Source: Ancylobacter tetraedralis (GTDB taxonomy: Bacteria > Pseudomonadota > Alphaproteobacteria > Rhizobiales > Xanthobacteraceae). From it: 64,000 nucleotides of DNA. Shown in pieces: positions 63,749 to 64,000 of this stretch; positions within the stretch are counted from its first letter, which is position 1; each line of letters starts with the position of its first letter. Under the pieces are notes generated by a model. It searched no databases. It worked only from the letters and a program-made list of their open reading frames with translations, and was not told where the DNA came from. The position numbers and the translations under genes are program-made. The stretch spans positions 782,682 to 846,681 of the forward strand of contig NZ_JACICD010000001.1 in the NCBI RefSeq assembly GCF_014195655.1, read 5' to 3'.

Positions 63749-64000
63749 ATGGGGCGCGGCAGTTTTTCATCTCTGAGGGCGCGAATGGCGTTGCTGCTCG
63801 CGGTGGCGGTTTTCGTCACCGCTGCGGCGGCCGTGCTGCTCGTGGTCGTGCTCGGTCGGGCCAATGTCGAACTGGACCGCCTTGTCTCCGCGCAGAGCCG
63901 GCTGGAACTCCTATCGTCCATATCCGGCCGCATCGGCGATTATGCGCTGGTCTCGCTGCAGTCGGCGCAGCAGCCGGGCGAGCGCAACCGCGACGCGCTG
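63749..64000 (+). CDS. N-terminus of a membrane protein, possibly a sensor histidine kinase (partial)
   Basis: From ATG 63749 (GGGAAGG site) to the window edge: a short N-tail, a strong hydrophobic segment (ALLLAVAVFVTAAAAVLLVVVLG) and then RANVELDRLVSAQSRLELLSSISGRIGDYALVSLQ, a helical periplasmic-sensor-like start. This matches the layout of two-component sensor kinases such as those controlling methanol and formaldehyde metabolism (FlhS/MxaY type), but no kinase motif is in view. Confidence 0.5.
   Translation, partial: MGRGSFSSLRARMALLLAVAVFVTAAAAVLLVVVLGRANVELDRLVSAQSRLELLSSISGRIGDYALVSLQSAQQPGERNRDAL

Noticed and set aside
63015-63770. Minus-strand frame of 251 codons at the right end
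   Set aside because: Low-complexity, Arg- and Pro-rich composition without family signals, and it overlaps the better-supported 69-residue gene at 63369.

Overview
The window is GC-rich chromosomal DNA from a methylotrophic alphaproteobacterium. The order ppx-rlmE, guaB, RsmB-type methylase, guaA, together with a lanthanide-type methanol dehydrogenase (xoxF), formaldehyde-activating enzyme (fae) and TraA/TraG-type conjugation remnants, fits Hyphomicrobiales, perhaps a Xanthobacter/Ancylobacter/Starkeya relative. That placement is inferred from gene content only.

Layout. 1-7.6 kb is housekeeping: the end of a Ppx/GppA phosphatase, rlmE, a DHA2-type MFS exporter, guaB, a MAPEG protein, an RsmB-like methylase and guaA. 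7.6-33.6 kb looks like a decayed integrative/conjugative element. A tyrosine-recombinase pseudogene sits directly after the 3' end of guaA. Next comes a catabolic cargo at 9.4-25.8 kb: a ten-gene minus-strand operon, a GntR regulator and a five-gene branched-chain-type ABC importer, followed by an SDR and a HAD phosphatase. Then follow wrecked AbiE toxin-antitoxin, AlpA, TraA and TraG genes and two broken IS3-family elements.

The minus-strand operon (18.7 to 9.4 kb) encodes a cupin, an SDR, an aspartate-dehydrogenase-like protein, a DadA-like FAD oxidase, a 4-hydroxyproline-epimerase-like racemase, a NIPSNAP protein, a 600-residue cobalamin-binding enzyme, a DapA-family aldolase/deaminase, a second racemase-family protein with a Ser/Cys active-site pair, and an alpha/beta hydrolase. 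Epimerase, D-amino-acid oxidase and DapA-type deaminase are the classical steps for cis-4-hydroxy-D-proline. The B12 enzyme, the second racemase-like protein and the dehydrogenases do not belong to that route, so this is the best candidate for an undescribed pathway. Two perfect palindromes flank the divergent promoter region beside the GntR gene.

33.9-47.2 kb holds a transglutaminase-like protein, a TetR/MFS pair with three abutting 18-bp palindromic sites between them, and a second amine or amino-acid catabolic cluster. That cluster has two TMADH/DgcA-like flavin-NAD(P) proteins, a ProC-like and an LDH2-like reductase, a polar amino-acid ABC importer and a TetR regulator. A 39-bp element with fixed spacing lies upstream of both flavoenzyme genes.

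47.6-64 kb is C1 metabolism: cytochrome c, a metallo-beta-lactamase-fold PQQ-associated protein, xoxF-xoxG-xoxJ, a CXXCW-type protein, a PQQ-linked ABC system on the minus strand (binding protein, beta-propeller, cupredoxin, ATPase, permease, unknown), a separate NitT/TauT-like ABC importer, fae with its terminator, and the start of a membrane protein that is probably a sensor kinase.
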